DNA of 64,000 nt from Ruminococcaceae bacterium AB4001 (GTDB lineage Bacteria; Bacillota; Clostridia; Saccharofermentanales; Saccharofermentanaceae): positions 1-64,000 of the forward strand of contig JHXJ01000007.1 in the NCBI GenBank assembly GCA_000621765.1, written 5' to 3'. The translations under genes and the position numbers were made by a program. The first letter of the stretch is position 1; every line of letters starts with the position of its first letter. The notes below the pieces were generated by a model, which ran no database searches, was not told the origin of the DNA, and saw only the letters and a program-made list of their open reading frames with translations. This document shows positions 28,237 through 36,716 of this stretch, in pieces.

Positions 28237-29141
28237 ACGACAAGTCTCCTGCCGGCTTCTTCGCTGTCATTCTTATCGAGTTCTGCTGAATTGTCTGCAT
28301 AGCAGACCGTTATCCTTTCGCGGCCGAGCGTTTTTGTAAGCAGCGCGATAAGGTCTTTTGCTCCGGCTATCTCGCCGGTGCTCTTGGAGGGAAGGAGAAT
28401 GTAGACCATATCGCAGCTGCATAACAGCTCGGGAAGGTCCATTGTCCTGAAACCCTCCACGACAGCCAGCACGTTTGAAGAACCGGTTCTCGAGTGTGCG
28501 AGCCGTGACGCGTGATCTAAAAGCGTCCCGGACCGTCTGATACCGAGATCGTATACATCATCGTAGCCGGCAGTGCTTCCGGGAGTAAGAAATCCCATGT
28601 CATCCATATTGCAGTATTTCAGGATGTCTTCGGGAACGAACCTCTTTGATTTGCACGCTTCAAGCAGAGACGTCATGTTGCATCCTGCCGGACCTCTCCA
28701 GCCTGCTCTGAGCTTACTGGTGAAATCGAGCCTGATATTAATTTCAGCACCTTGAAGCCTTGAGGATATATCGCTGATAAACCTGTCCCTCACATCAGAG
28801 TAGACAAACGGAATGACGGCGGAAAGCGTTCCCGTAACGGGACCGAGAACTGTAGGTAAATCATCATTTGGTCGTAACATAGGTATCAATCTGGCGCAAT
28901 CGATCAAGCCGCCGTCATCCGTAAGTCTGATTAATGAGAGTGAATGCTGTGGAATATCTTCTTCATTGATGTCTGATGGATCGTAGATGACTTTTGTATA
29001 ATTGCTGAACCTGTCATCCGGATCCTCAGGGTCGAAATAAGGATCGATGATATAAGCATCAGGGAAAAACGAACTCAGACGCTTTTTCAGAAGCGTGAAA
29101 ACATATCTGTCCTTCTCGTAGATCTTTATAGTGAAAGCCAT
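28233..29141 (-). CDS. TadZ/CpaE-like protein of the Tad locus, no P-loop seen
   Basis: The 302-residue protein is first in the Tad operon, where TadZ/CpaE localisation proteins usually lie. It has an N-terminal domain with an aspartate-rich stretch (IDPYFDPEDPDD) and a C-terminal part with VLAVVEGFRTMDLPELLCSCD, reminiscent of MinD-like folds. No Walker A motif was found, so it may be a degenerate ATPase. The second ATG (29141) is chosen because it lies eight bases after AAGGAGG, while the first (29147) is only two bases away. The function is inferred from position. Confidence 0.6.
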   Translation of the reverse strand: MAFTIKIYEKDRYVFTLLKKRLSSFFPDAYIIDPYFDPEDPDDRFSNYTKVIYDPSDINEEDIPQHSLSLIRLTDDGGLIDCARLIPMLRPNDDLPTVLGPVTGTLSAVIPFVYSDVRDRFISDISSRLQGAEINIRLDFTSKLRAGWRGPAGCNMTSLLEACKSKRFVPEDILKYCNMDDMGFLTPGSTAGYDDVYDLGIRRSGTLLDHASRLAHSRTGSSNVLAVVEGFRTMDLPELLCSCDMVYILLPSKSTGEIAGAKDLIALLTKTLGRERITVCYADNSAELDKNDSEEAGRRLVV

Positions 29142-29177
29142 ATTCATTTCCTCCTTGTTCCGGTGTCCTTATGCCGG

Positions 29178-29235
29178 ATTGTAAAGCCCTGAAGGCGCCT
29201 GTTAAAGCGACAAAATACGACAAAAACCGACAAGG
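29178..29235 (-). promoter_or_regulatory. Tad operon promoter with a triple TTGTCG element
   Basis: On the minus strand three TTGTCG units begin at 29233, 29223 and 29213, exactly 10 bp apart. TACAAT (29183-29178) follows 24 bases after the last unit. The -35 position has only TTTAAC, so an activator binding the repeats is likely needed. The expected start near 29171 gives a short leader holding AAGGAGG. The same 28-bp element, with one T fewer, lies before comEA. Confidence 0.75.
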
Positions 29236-29365
29236 AAAAAGGGCTTTGAAAGCGTTTTCGGGAGGTAATAAATTAATTAATATTATTAACAAATCGCCGG
29301 TTCGGTGATTTCCAAACAGGCTATTTTCGAAAATTAAGCAGTGTTTCCGGTTTAAGTTATTCGTT

Positions 29366-29394
29366 TTGACAGCGAAATGTGATAGAAGTATAGA
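29366..29394 (+). promoter_or_regulatory. promoter for the sensor operon
   Basis: TTGACA (29366-29371) and TATAGA (29389-29394) are 17 bp apart, 28 bases before the first gene. It diverges from the Tad promoter. Confidence 0.82.
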
Positions 29395-29421
29395 AGAAAT
29401 TTCAAACAGAGGAGACGGCCG

Positions 29422-31068
29422 ATGAGGATCATTAAGCAGCACATAACGACATCGCTATTCCTGTGCTGCTTATTCATTGCAGGTATCTGTAACCTGTTCA
29501 CGCATACTCAAAATACATTCGCTGCCACGCTGGCATTTAGTGCGAACTTCATTATCCTTACGGGCCTGATAGTATTTTGGGGACAATCTGTAAGGAAGAG
29601 GATACTTCCTACAAAGACACGTTCTTTTATCATCGCATCATCAGTGGTTATGGCCATATATACAATAATGCGTATCTTCAAATACCGTATGGTTGTAAAC
29701 AGTGTTATTGTCGAAAGGTATATCAGTTATGCGTATTTCATACCTTTGTTATTGCTTCCCTCACTGTTCCTGATCACATCTATCTGTCTGAGTTTCAGTG
29801 ATATAAAGACCAAGATCCTGATCGAGAGGATAATCATTGCAATATCTATTGTTCTATCGGTTTTTGTTCTTACGAATGATCTTCACTTTCTGGTCTACCG
29901 GCCATATGTCAAACTTTCAGAGTTTAATCTGGTAAGCGGAACGTATACCTGGGGACCGGGATTTTTCATGTTGTATGCATGGATGATACTGCTTCTTTTT
30001 GTCGGTCTGGTACTGCTTCTCCGTGTCAAAGATAAATACAATATCAAGCATGGACTGGCATTAATGCTGCCCGTATTATTTTGGATCTCTTTAAAATTAT
30101 TCCAGGCGCTGGTTATTGAGAAGATCAGTGAAACCAGAATGTATACATCTTCTGACATCGACTGTTTCTGCATGATACTCTTCTTTGAATGCTGCATACG
30201 CAACAGGCTTATTCCGTATAACAGAAATTACGAAGGCTTTTTCAGGAATCTTAAAGTTCCGATCATGATAACTGATTCGGAATTGCATACTGTTCTTACT
30301 ACCGGCATGGCTATAAATGTCCAGAAGGCAGAACTGTCCAAGGCGATACATGAACCGGTTTATTCTGATGAAGAAACAAGACTTTCGGCGATGCAGATAC
30401 GTGCAGGATATGCCTTTTGGATCGAGAACGAGAAAGAACTCCGCGAGCAGAGAAAACGCCTGGCAGAAGCGAATGCGCTTTTGAGTGAGGAAAACGACCT
30501 TATAGACGTTGAGAATAAGCTTAAAGCCCAGAAGGCTCACCTTGAGGCGCAGAATAAAGTATATGAACGCATTACGTCAGCTATCTTCCTGAAGCAGAAG
30601 CGGATAGAAGCGATCCTTGGTGAGACGGTGCCGGGAACCGAAGACTTTTCCACAAAACTTGGAAAAGTATGTGTCCTTAATGCATATTCAAAGCGCAAGA
30701 CCAATCTTCTTCTTTTGTCAGAAGACAATCTTCCGAAAAGCAACCGCGAACTGTTTCTGGCCCTGGCCGAGTCATGCCGTTTCCTTAAGTGCCTGGGAAT
30801 CGATGCAGCGGCAGTAGGTGAGGAGTATTCGAAGATGTCTCTTTCCGCGATAAATGATATTTACGATACATTTGAAACGGTTATAGAGACGTATCTTCCG
30901 ATGCTTTCCAGAATGACGGTTTCTATCTTGCCTGATGGTATCCGTATTGCCATGGAGACCGGGAAAGAACTCGAGCTTCCCGATACAAGTCTTCCTGTGA
31001 CCAGCAAAGAAAGTGACGGACTCCTGTTCCTGACGATCCTTAAGAAACCGGAGGGTGTAAAGACATGA
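29422..31068 (+). CDS. 7TM membrane sensor with a degenerate kinase-like C-terminus
   Basis: The 548-residue protein has about seven membrane helices in the first 260 residues, like the 7TM sensor module of some Firmicutes histidine kinases. A coiled coil follows (about 315-385), then a C-terminal domain of about 150 residues. The position of the latter suggests a kinase ATPase domain, but I see neither a phosphoacceptor His motif nor the N and G boxes. It may be a pseudokinase or signal-receiving partner of the next gene, whose ATG overlaps its stop by four bases. The ligand is unknown. Confidence 0.7.
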   Translation: MRIIKQHITTSLFLCCLFIAGICNLFTHTQNTFAATLAFSANFIILTGLIVFWGQSVRKRILPTKTRSFIIASSVVMAIYTIMRIFKYRMVVNSVIVERYISYAYFIPLLLLPSLFLITSICLSFSDIKTKILIERIIIAISIVLSVFVLTNDLHFLVYRPYVKLSEFNLVSGTYTWGPGFFMLYAWMILLLFVGLVLLLRVKDKYNIKHGLALMLPVLFWISLKLFQALVIEKISETRMYTSSDIDCFCMILFFECCIRNRLIPYNRNYEGFFRNLKVPIMITDSELHTVLTTGMAINVQKAELSKAIHEPVYSDEETRLSAMQIRAGYAFWIENEKELREQRKRLAEANALLSEENDLIDVENKLKAQKAHLEAQNKVYERITSAIFLKQKRIEAILGETVPGTEDFSTKLGKVCVLNAYSKRKTNLLLLSEDNLPKSNRELFLALAESCRFLKCLGIDAAAVGEEYSKMSLSAINDIYDTFETVIETYLPMLSRMTVSILPDGIRIAMETGKELELPDTSLPVTSKESDGLLFLTILKKPEGVKT

Positions 31069-32333
31069 ACAGTCTGATCTCGATTGCCGGTTCCTGGATC
31101 TGGTATGTAATATGCATCAGTGCGTTTATCCTTTTTGCAGGAACGATTCCGCTTGTTTACCAATCCTTATATGACAGAAGGAATAAGGTGCATTTTTGTA
31201 TTTCTGTTCTGAATCTGGTCATAATATCAGTCCTTCTTACCGTATTGATGGATTGTGCGCAATTTATGAATTCCGATTCACCTCGGAAATACAGCGGCTT
31301 CCAGTTGACTCTGTTCAACATGCCGTATTACATATATGCCGTTGTGCTGTTCATATCATGCATCCTTTTTCTTGCGATTGGTTTTGAAGGTGCAAATTAC
31401 CGTTCGCATAACATCGTATTTGATACGGTACAGCAGGCCATTGACGTTCTGCCTCAGGGCATTGCGATATGTACCAAAGACGGAACCGTCTGCCTTTCTA
31501 ATATCAGGATAAATACACTGTGCCGTGCCATGAACGGCAAGGTCATGGCTGACGGGTCAGAATTTTGGAATGATGTTGAAGAGTTCGGCATTGAACAGGG
31601 CAGGCAGTTTGTTATCACTGTGGTTGACGAAGTCTGGCTTATCGGTAAAGAGAGCATTTCGGTAAACGAAAAAGAATACGACCAGATAACTGCTTTAAAC
31701 ATTACTGAGAGATACAGGATCATCAAAGAACTCGAAAGAAAGAACGAACACCTTCAGGATATCAGGAGGCGTATGAAAGCCGTATCCGAATTGTCCGGCG
31801 ATATGTTCATTGCCCAGGAAGAAGCTGATGCCAGAGCGGCACTTCATAACCAGCTTGGGCAGGTGCTTCTCATGGGACGTCACTATATAAACCATCAGGA
31901 CATTACCGACCCGAATATTGTCTATGCGGCTACGATGCAGATGAACCAGTTCCTTTTGGGAGAAGCAAATGAGCCTTATAAAGGCGAGGAAGATGATTAT
32001 TCCCAGGCAGTTCCCATGGCTAACAGCATCGGCGTCAAGGTTGTATTTGACGGTGCAGAACCCGAAAACAAGGAGATCAGAAAGATACTCGCCAAGGCAA
32101 TTACCGAATGTGCCGCAAACACGGTCAAACATGCAGAAGGCGATACCTTATTTATCCGCATATCTTACGACTTGAATAAAACTGACATTACCATAACAAA
32201 CAACGGCAAGAAGCCCGTACATGCTATCACAGAGAGCGGAGGACTGTTGTCTCTCAGAAGAAATGTTGAAGCCATGGGCGGAAAGATGGTAATTAAGTCA
32301 GAAGACGGATTTGAGTTGAATCTGAATTTTTAA
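31065..32333 (+). CDS. membrane sensor histidine kinase (NarL-system type)
   Basis: The 422-residue protein has three N-terminal membrane helices and a PAS-like domain (about 120-225). Its HisKA_3-like phosphoacceptor region reads ARAALHNQLGQVL, and the HATPase domain has the N box ITECAANTVKHA, a G1 variant ITNNGK (Asn for Asp) and GGLLSLRRNVEAMGG. It should phosphorylate the LuxR-type regulator downstream. It is translationally coupled to the 7TM protein, which fits a two-protein sensor complex. The Asn in the G1 box is unusual and might weaken ATP binding. Confidence 0.84.
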   Translation: MNSLISIAGSWIWYVICISAFILFAGTIPLVYQSLYDRRNKVHFCISVLNLVIISVLLTVLMDCAQFMNSDSPRKYSGFQLTLFNMPYYIYAVVLFISCILFLAIGFEGANYRSHNIVFDTVQQAIDVLPQGIAICTKDGTVCLSNIRINTLCRAMNGKVMADGSEFWNDVEEFGIEQGRQFVITVVDEVWLIGKESISVNEKEYDQITALNITERYRIIKELERKNEHLQDIRRRMKAVSELSGDMFIAQEEADARAALHNQLGQVLLMGRHYINHQDITDPNIVYAATMQMNQFLLGEANEPYKGEEDDYSQAVPMANSIGVKVVFDGAEPENKEIRKILAKAITECAANTVKHAEGDTLFIRISYDLNKTDITITNNGKKPVHAITESGGLLSLRRNVEAMGGKMVIKSEDGFELNLNF

Positions 32334-32343
32334 CTGATCTCAA

Positions 32344-32380
32344 AAAATGGTACAAATGGGTGATTTTTTAATCTCACCCT
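32344..32380 (+). promoter_or_regulatory. 21-bp repeated element plus inverted repeat before the response-regulator gene
   Basis: Positions 32344-32364 are identical to 49181-49201 (core ATGGTACAAATGGGTGAT). Here the GGGTGA end is followed by TCACCC (32375-32380), forming an inverted repeat that could be an operator or a weak terminator of the kinase gene. The regulator gene begins 57 bases later. Confidence 0.55.
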
Positions 32381-32437
32381 CTTTTATAAAATTATTGTAT
32401 TAAGTGGAATACTATGCATAGAGAGTGAGATGAAACC

Positions 32438-33085
32438 GTGAGTAAAGCAAAAGTTGTAGTAGTAGATGATCAGAATATCTCGAGAGGCTTTTTCGAGATG
32501 TACGTCCGTGCGGCAGTTGATTTTGAACTTGTTGCTGGCCTGCGCACAGCCCAGTCCGCAATTGATTTTGTCGATAAGAACGCCGTTGACCTCCTGATAA
32601 TGGACGTAATGATGCAGGACGGTATCGACGGGCTGTCGGCAGCAGCGCTGATTAAGGAAAAGCATCCCGAGATCCGCATAATCCTTACAACGTCAGCATC
32701 GGAGACCAGCTGGGAACAGAAGGCCAAAGATGCCGGCATCGAAAGCTTCTGGTACAAAGAGTACGATGAACACGGATTGCTGGAGATCATGGAGCGCACT
32801 TTGAAGGGCGAATCGATTTATCCCGATGAAGAACCTAATGTTCCTTTCGGAAGGATCACGAGATCTGATCTGACTGACCGCGAGATCGATATATTAAGAG
32901 AACTTACAGCCAGCAAAACAAACGAAGAAATCGCTGAAGAACTTCAGATATCGGTTAATACGGTAAAGAGACATATACAGAACATAATGGAGAAGACGGG
33001 GTTCGAATCCCGCCTTGATCTGGCAATGAATGCTAAGCGCATTGGTCTTGTTGTAAACGACAGTGACAGGCTCGGAAATGAATAA
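32438..33085 (+). CDS. NarL/LuxR-family response regulator
   Basis: The 215-residue protein has a receiver domain with the acidic pair VVVDDQ, phosphoacceptor Asp in LLIMDVMMQDG, switch Thr in LTTSAS and Lys in FWYKEY. The LuxR-type DNA-binding domain follows (LTDREIDILRELTASKTNEEIAEELQISVNTVKRH). It starts at GTG, preceded by GAGAGTGAG. It probably pairs with the kinase just upstream and is followed 12 bases later by a cell-wall-binding protein gene. The 21-bp element before it, repeated before the LRR protein gene, is a candidate binding site. Confidence 0.92.
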   Translation: MSKAKVVVVDDQNISRGFFEMYVRAAVDFELVAGLRTAQSAIDFVDKNAVDLLIMDVMMQDGIDGLSAAALIKEKHPEIRIILTTSASETSWEQKAKDAGIESFWYKEYDEHGLLEIMERTLKGESIYPDEEPNVPFGRITRSDLTDREIDILRELTASKTNEEIAEELQISVNTVKRHIQNIMEKTGFESRLDLAMNAKRIGLVVNDSDRLGNE

Positions 33086-33097
33086 GGGGAATACGAA

Positions 33098-35068
33098 ATG
33101 AATAAAGTTATTACCAAGTTTACTGCAGGTTTGTTGTCAGCAGGAATTGCAGTGTCGTTTATACCGAATATCACGGGAACAGAAAATGTCTCAGCGGCTG
33201 TTGTCAGAAATAAGAGCAATCTGCTGCTTGGCACATACGGAATGGCAAGTCCTGTCAAACCTTCTTCCCCGGATGATGCATGGTCCGGAAGCTATGTATA
33301 TTATGGCAGTTATGAAGGCGAACCAATCAAATTCAGAGTGCTTGATACAGATACGACAAAATACGGTTACTGGACAATGCTGCTCGACAGTGAAGAGATT
33401 CTTTTTGAGAACAGGTTTGATGAATATTCGAATGTCTGGAATGACAGTGATTTGAGATATTATCTCAATAATGCTTTTATCGATGAGGCCTTTACCGGCA
33501 AGGAATACAAAGCATTGGCTACAAGTAAGTTAACAGGCGGAAAGGCTTATCCCGCAGGTTCTTTCGAGGCAGATTACTATTCCTATACCGGTACAACAGG
33601 TTTGTCTGGTGATTATGTATTTGTCCTTGAGCTTGATGAAATATTAAATGAGGATTACGGTTATTCGTCTCATGTCGGACTTGATTTGATTTCCGGAACC
33701 TGGGCAGATCCATTTACTTATCTTAGAAAAGCCCCCAATCACAAAAAGTATTACGGCGATTCCGTGAAAGATTGGTGGCTTAGAAATTCAATGAAGAATA
33801 AAACATCAGCCGGCGCCGTATTAACGTATGGAAATCTTGCATACGATAAAATCGGAAATGAAGAAGTCGGTGTAGCTCCGGCTATAAATATTAAGAAGGA
33901 TTCGATATTGTTCTCTTCTCTGATAAGCGGTGAATTGGGCAAGTCAGGTGCAGAATATAAGCTCACATTGATCAATAACGATATCAAGATCACCTTTGCG
34001 CATGATGAAAACGTTGTATGTAAAGGCAGAAATGTAACTATCCCGTATGTTCTTTCCGGAGATTATGCAGAAACTGTAAGCAGAGTATCTGTTCTTATTC
34101 TTGATAAGGGCTACATGTACGGAAATCAGAATAATGCAAAGATCTTGTACTACGAGGAATTAAAAGGCGGTTTTGAGGCTACGACTACTTACGATTATGC
34201 TGATATAGTAAACTACGGAACATTTACACTGCCTTCGGATCTTGATATTAACGGATGGGGAAAGGATTACATAGTCAATATCATTGCCGAAGATGTAAAC
34301 GGAACATACACTACTGATTATTCAAGTCTTCCGGCAGCGGTAGATAAACCTGAAATCGAAAACAAGGGGTGGGTTGAATATAACGGCGGCTGGTATTTCT
34401 ATAACGATGACGGTTCATTGGCAAAAGGCTGGAAGCAGATAAACGGATCCTGGTATCTGTTTAGTGATTCAGGTCTGATGCTTACCGGCTGGCAGAATGA
34501 TTCCGGCAAGCGCTATTTCCTTACCGAAAACGGTGCCATGAAGACAGGCTGGATGTTTGTTGAAGGCGGATATACCCTTGAAGGATATAGGTCACCTGCA
34601 TGGTATTACTTTGGTTCCGATGGAGCCATGAAGACCGGCTGGCAGCAGATAGGCGGCAAGTGGTACTGCTTTAACGCTGACGGTGTAATGAAAATTGGTT
34701 TTAAAGAAATAGGTGGTAAGATCTACTTCTTTGACAGCAATGGCGCGATGGCAACCGGATGGCTGTATTATGAGGACTTGTGGTTCTTTTTTGAAAACTC
34801 CGGTTCAATGGTCACAGGTTGGAAGCAGATAGGCGGCGTGTACTATTATTTCAAATCGAACGGTGCGATGGCGTCAAAAGAGTATTGCGACGGATACTGG
34901 CTCGACGAAAACGGTGCATGGACATATAAGTACAGGGCAACCTGGAGGAAGGACAGCACGGGCTGGTGGTACGGTGATGATAACGGCTGGTACGCAAAGA
35001 ACCAAACGGTTAAGATCGACGGAAAGAACTATAACTTCAACAGTGCAGGCTATTGCACTAACCCTTAA
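33098..35068 (+). CDS. secreted cell-wall-binding-repeat protein with a DUF6273-like domain
   Basis: The 656-residue protein has a signal peptide (about 1-34) and a DUF6273-like domain (about 65-260; DLRYYLNNAFIDEAF, DWWLRNS, GVAPAIN). A beta-rich stretch follows (about 270-410), then a series of aromatic repeats of the choline/glucan-binding type (units such as GWKQINGSWYLFSDSG). These should hold it on the cell surface. The last 40 or so residues, including GYCTNP, closely match the end of the LRR protein at 49471. It shares an operon with the response regulator and ends at a terminator. Confidence 0.86.
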   Translation: MNKVITKFTAGLLSAGIAVSFIPNITGTENVSAAVVRNKSNLLLGTYGMASPVKPSSPDDAWSGSYVYYGSYEGEPIKFRVLDTDTTKYGYWTMLLDSEEILFENRFDEYSNVWNDSDLRYYLNNAFIDEAFTGKEYKALATSKLTGGKAYPAGSFEADYYSYTGTTGLSGDYVFVLELDEILNEDYGYSSHVGLDLISGTWADPFTYLRKAPNHKKYYGDSVKDWWLRNSMKNKTSAGAVLTYGNLAYDKIGNEEVGVAPAINIKKDSILFSSLISGELGKSGAEYKLTLINNDIKITFAHDENVVCKGRNVTIPYVLSGDYAETVSRVSVLILDKGYMYGNQNNAKILYYEELKGGFEATTTYDYADIVNYGTFTLPSDLDINGWGKDYIVNIIAEDVNGTYTTDYSSLPAAVDKPEIENKGWVEYNGGWYFYNDDGSLAKGWKQINGSWYLFSDSGLMLTGWQNDSGKRYFLTENGAMKTGWMFVEGGYTLEGYRSPAWYYFGSDGAMKTGWQQIGGKWYCFNADGVMKIGFKEIGGKIYFFDSNGAMATGWLYYEDLWFFFENSGSMVTGWKQIGGVYYYFKSNGAMASKEYCDGYWLDENGAWTYKYRATWRKDSTGWWYGDDNGWYAKNQTVKIDGKNYNFNSAGYCTNP

Positions 35069-35097
35069 AAAACACATTTCTGTATTCAATAGCTGAT

Positions 35098-35143
35098 AAA
35101 CCGGGGGGCTGTCTGCATAATGCGGACGGCCTTCTGGTTTTCC
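35098..35143 (+). terminator. intrinsic terminator of the sensor/surface-protein operon
   Basis: AAACC, GGC, GTC and GC pair in order with GC, GAC, GCC and GGTTT around ATAAT, followed by T residues. Confidence 0.75.
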
Positions 35144-35167
35144 TGATCCTGGATAAGATCATGGTGA

Positions 35168-35196
35168 TTGACAAAGGCAAAATGTATAAGTAAAAT
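35168..35196 (+). promoter_or_regulatory. promoter for metK
   Basis: TTGACA (35168-35173) and TAAAAT (35191-35196) are 17 bp apart, shortly before the riboswitch. Confidence 0.88.
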
Positions 35197-35223
35197 CTTG
35201 TCGTTACAATTTAAGATTCATTG

Positions 35224-35371
35224 CTTATCAAGAGAGGCTAGAGGGACCGGCCCGTTACAATAGCCCGGCAACCGCGGAAAGCAGCGGTGCCAATTCCGGC
35301 AGGGAAACCTGAAAGATGAGGATCGTTTATATCAAGCGTTTACCTTCTCCTTTCGGGGGAAGGTTTTTTCT
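35224..35371 (+). promoter_or_regulatory. SAM-I (S-box) riboswitch with terminator
   Basis: The aptamer (about 35224-35323) has the family landmarks in order: CTTATCAAGAGAGGC, AGAGGGACCGGCCCG, AGCCCGGCAACC, GGTGCCAATTCC and GAAAGATGAG. The terminator follows (ACCTTCTCC/GGGGGAAGGT plus six T). SAM binding is expected to favour the terminator and shut off metK. Confidence 0.96.
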
Positions 35372-35399
35372 TTGTAAGCATGAATAGAAAGGAAAGATT

Positions 35400-36590
35400 A
35401 TGAGAAACAAAAAAGGAAACTGGCTGTTCACATCCGAATCCGTTACCGAGGGACATCCCGATAAGATCTGTGACCAGATCTCGGACAGCGTACTCGATGC
35501 TATCCTTGAGCAGGATCCGGCTGCACGTGTTGCATGTGAGACCTGCACAACGACAGGCATGGTTCTGGTAATGGGTGAGATCTCCACGTCCGCTTATGTC
35601 GACATTCCTTCCATTGTAAGGAATACGGTAAAGGAGATCGGTTATAACTCAAGCGATATGGGATTTGACAGCAATTCATGCGCAGTGCTCACTTCAATTG
35701 ACGAGCAGTCTCCCGACATCGCCATGGGCGTCAACGAGTCATATGAAGCACGTCACGGCGGCGAGAAGGAACTTGATACCGGAGCAGGTGACCAGGGCAT
35801 GATGTTCGGTTATGCAAACGATGACACACCTGAGCTTATGCCGATGCCGATTTCTCTCGCACACAAGCTTACTATCCGTCTTACGGAAGTCCGCAAGAAT
35901 GGTGCTGAGTTCTTAAGACCTGACGGAAAGTCACAGGTTACCGTCGAATACGAGAACGACAAGGTCAAGAGAATCGATGCAGTTGTCATTTCAACACAGC
36001 ACAGTGCTGATATCTCTCTTGAGGAGCTTGAAGCTTACATCAAGGAGAATGTCATAAAGCCCGTCATTCCTGCTGAACTCATGGATGAGAATACAAGAAT
36101 CTATATCAATCCTACAGGAAGATTCGTTGTAGGCGGACCTCAGGGTGACTCCGGTCTTACAGGAAGAAAGATCATCGTTGATACTTATGGCGGATTCGCG
36201 CGTCACGGCGGCGGATGCTTCTCCGGTAAGGACCCTACGAAGGTTGACCGCTCTGCATGCTACATGATGCGTTACATCGCCAAGAACATCGTTGCTTCTG
36301 GTCTTGCTTCAGAGTGCGAAGTTCAGGTAGCTTATGCTATCGGCGTTGCAAAGCCTGTCTCCGTAATGGTCGATACATACGGAACCGGAAAGATCGATGA
36401 CGAGAAGATCGTCGAGATCGTAAACAAGGTATTCGATCTCAGACCCGCAGCGATTATCAGGGATCTTGACCTCAGAAGACCGATCTATGCAAAGACTGCA
36501 AGCTACGGTCACTTCGGAAGAACGGATATCGATCTTCCCTGGGAGAGGACTGATAAGGCAGAGGAGATAAAGAGCCTTGCAGGCATCTGA
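35400..36590 (+). CDS. metK: S-adenosylmethionine synthetase
   Basis: MetK makes SAM from methionine and ATP. The 396-residue product has [12 protein letters not shown], the hexapeptide [11 protein letters not shown], and [16 protein letters not shown], all intact. GAAAGGAAAG precedes the ATG. The SAM-I riboswitch in its leader gives feedback control by the product. A terminator follows at 36624-36664, so it is a single-gene unit. Confidence 0.98.
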   Translation: MRNKKGNWLFTSESVTEGHPDKICDQISDSVLDAILEQDPAARVACETCTTTGMVLVMGEISTSAYVDIPSIVRNTVKEIGYNSSDMGFDSNSCAVLTSIDEQSPDIAMGVNESYEARHGGEKELDTGAGDQGMMFGYANDDTPELMPMPISLAHKLTIRLTEVRKNGAEFLRPDGKSQVTVEYENDKVKRIDAVVISTQHSADISLEELEAYIKENVIKPVIPAELMDENTRIYINPTGRFVVGGPQGDSGLTGRKIIVDTYGGFARHGGGCFSGKDPTKVDRSACYMMRYIAKNIVASGLASECEVQVAYAIGVAKPVSVMVDTYGTGKIDDEKIVEIVNKVFDLRPAAIIRDLDLRRPIYAKTASYGHFGRTDIDLPWERTDKAEEIKSLAGI

Positions 36591-36623
36591 TCCTTCGGTT
36601 TAGAGGACAATATAGTCTTAAGC

Positions 36624-36664
36624 GCCCGGCGGGAGTCCAGAACTTCAGCCGGGCTTATTGTTTT
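36624..36664 (+). terminator. terminator after metK
   Basis: GCCCGGC (36624-36630) pairs with GCCGGGC (36648-36654), followed by TTATTGTTTT. Confidence 0.8.
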
Positions 36665-36716
36665 CGAAAAGTATCTTTGTTAGCATTTTATAAGTCTGTT
36701 CCGGTAAGAGGCACCA

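Noticed and set aside
32997-33013. GGGGTTCGAATCCCG, like a tRNA T arm
   Set aside because: It lies in the LuxR domain of the response regulator, and no acceptor or anticodon arm can be formed around it.
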